Position numbers and translations under genes: made by a program. From an uncultured bacterium (GTDB lineage Bacteria; Verrucomicrobiota; Kiritimatiellia; RFP12; UBA1067), in the NCBI GenBank assembly GCA_902776615.1, contig CACYQU010000025.1:1-32313 (forward strand): a stretch of DNA of 32,313 nt, written 5' to 3'. This document shows, piece by piece, positions 31,843-32,313 of the stretch (its first letter is position 1; each line of letters starts with the position of its first letter). The notes beneath the pieces were generated by a model. The model had not been told where the DNA came from, did not search any database, and saw nothing but the letters and a program-made list of their open reading frames with translations.

Positions 31843-31854
31843 TTACGGGTGGAT

Positions 31855-31883
31855 AGTATCTCATATTTTCGTTCCGCTGTCAA
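31855..31883 (-). promoter_or_regulatory. Sigma-70-type promoter of the tRNA-led operon
   Basis: Minus-strand TTGACA (31878-31883), a 17-base spacer ending in TGA and GATACT (31855-31860) make a near-consensus promoter. The predicted start is near 31848, six bases before mature tRNA-Leu. An AT-rich block with GATAAT/ATTATC arms around a run of T (31888-31907) sits where an UP element would be, at about -40 to -60. Confidence 0.85.
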
Positions 31884-31907
31884 CCGCGATAATCAAAAAA
31901 AATTATC

Positions 31908-32105
31908 AGCCGGTACAACCGCTTCCTTTGGGAGAAAGCGACAAGCACGCTGAAAGCGCCCGAGCCCCCGGTTTCCCCTGCCCCCGGTTACGTTTTGAGA
32001 TGCCCCCAACTTGGGGCGCATGAGAGGCCCCCCACTGGGGGCGCGAAACACTGGGGGCGCCCCCAGTGATGCTCCCCCAGCGCTCCCCCAGCGCCCACTT
32101 GAGGC
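31908..32105. repeat. G/C-tract block with palindromes, possible terminator
   Basis: No gene is seen in this stretch. It holds many runs of five G or C. There is a perfect 20-bp palindrome at 32049-32068 (CACTGGGGGC and its complement) and nearby hairpins with GCCCC/GGGGC arms at about 32003-32019 and CCCCC-ACT-GGGGG at about 32025-32038. On the minus strand GCGCTGGGGGA occurs twice in tandem. The palindrome is followed by TTT on the minus strand, 37 bases after the stop of the gene to the right, so it may terminate that gene. The G runs could also form quadruplexes. Confidence 0.6.
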
Positions 32106-32313
32106 TTAGCCTGCCTTTACCGTCACCTTTGCGGGTTTCGAGATGTAGGCGCGACCGTCGGCGGCGACGCGCTTGACCGTCACCGCCCACTCGCCAGCAG
32201 TCATGTCGCCTGCGGTGGCGAGGACGATCTGCTCGGCGCTCTGCTTCTCGAACGCGCCAGGACCGAAGCTCTGCGTCTCGTCGCCAAGCTTCATCTCGAC
32301 CGTCGTCTCGTCG
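32106..32313 (-). CDS. C-terminal end of an unidentified protein (partial)
   Basis: This open frame enters from the right edge and ends at TAA (32106-32108), giving about 68 residues. The tail reads as a beta-rich domain (EQIVLATAGDMTAGEWAVTVKR, then ISKPAKVTVKAG), like the last strand region of an Ig-like or fibronectin-like domain of a secreted or surface protein. An internal ATG at 32294 exists, but the frame is open upstream of it, so it is probably not the start. The family cannot be named from this fragment. Confidence 0.55.
   Translation of the reverse strand, partial: DETTVEMKLGDETQSFGPGAFEKQSAEQIVLATAGDMTAGEWAVTVKRVAADGRAYISKPAKVTVKAG

Noticed and set aside
31888..31907. AT-rich inverted repeat as a terminator
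   Set aside because: The stem is only six A/T-rich pairs, and the position fits an UP element of the tRNA promoter better.

Overview
The window is a gene-dense stretch of a Gram-negative, GC-rich bacterial chromosome. Nearly everything lies on the minus strand. LpxA, an LptF/LptG permease, two AsmA-like proteins, a YnbE/YdbL-type lipoprotein and type IV pilus/type II secretion ATPases show an outer membrane. The mix of genes, including a eukaryotic-type hexokinase, suggests the PVC group (Verrucomicrobiota/Kiritimatiellota-like). That placement is inference and has not been tested with a tree.

Positions 1-5742 hold a restriction/defence island read leftward. In transcription order it has a small possibly frameshifted ORF, an Mrr-type endonuclease, a 450-residue protein of unknown function with a HEPN-like RX5H motif, a type III Mod methyltransferase broken by a deletion that removes its SAM-binding motif, a DUF1016 PD-(D/E)XK protein carrying three internal hairpins, and the start of the type III Res subunit, which runs off the left edge. 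Internal genes of the island have clear Shine-Dalgarno sequences.

Positions 5975-7818 are the only plus-strand operon: a YdbH-like AsmA protein overlapping a lipoprotein that looks like YnbE fused to YdbL. From 7834 rightward come minus-strand housekeeping operons: dnaX-nfeD; an M50 protease with eda, prs and pth; tyrS-lptF-lpxA-murF; plsC-serC-small membrane protein; and a pilB-like gene with pilT, a second pilB-like gene and murC. The last is a tRNA-headed group: tRNA-Leu(CAG), tRNA-Glu(CTC), an AsmA-like gene, rsmA, hexokinase, ettA and a pfkB-family kinase. The right edge holds a G-tract-rich palindromic block and the C-terminal end of one more minus-strand gene.

The most striking regulatory pattern is that almost every operon head has an extended -10 box (consensus TTTGGTATAAT) only 6-12 bases before its start codon, with no good -35. 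Transcription should then start at, or within a few bases of, the start codon, so these messages should be leaderless or nearly so. Genes inside operons instead use Shine-Dalgarno sites or ATGA-type overlaps. The tRNA promoter, by contrast, has TTGACA, a 17-base spacer, GATACT and an AT-rich upstream element.
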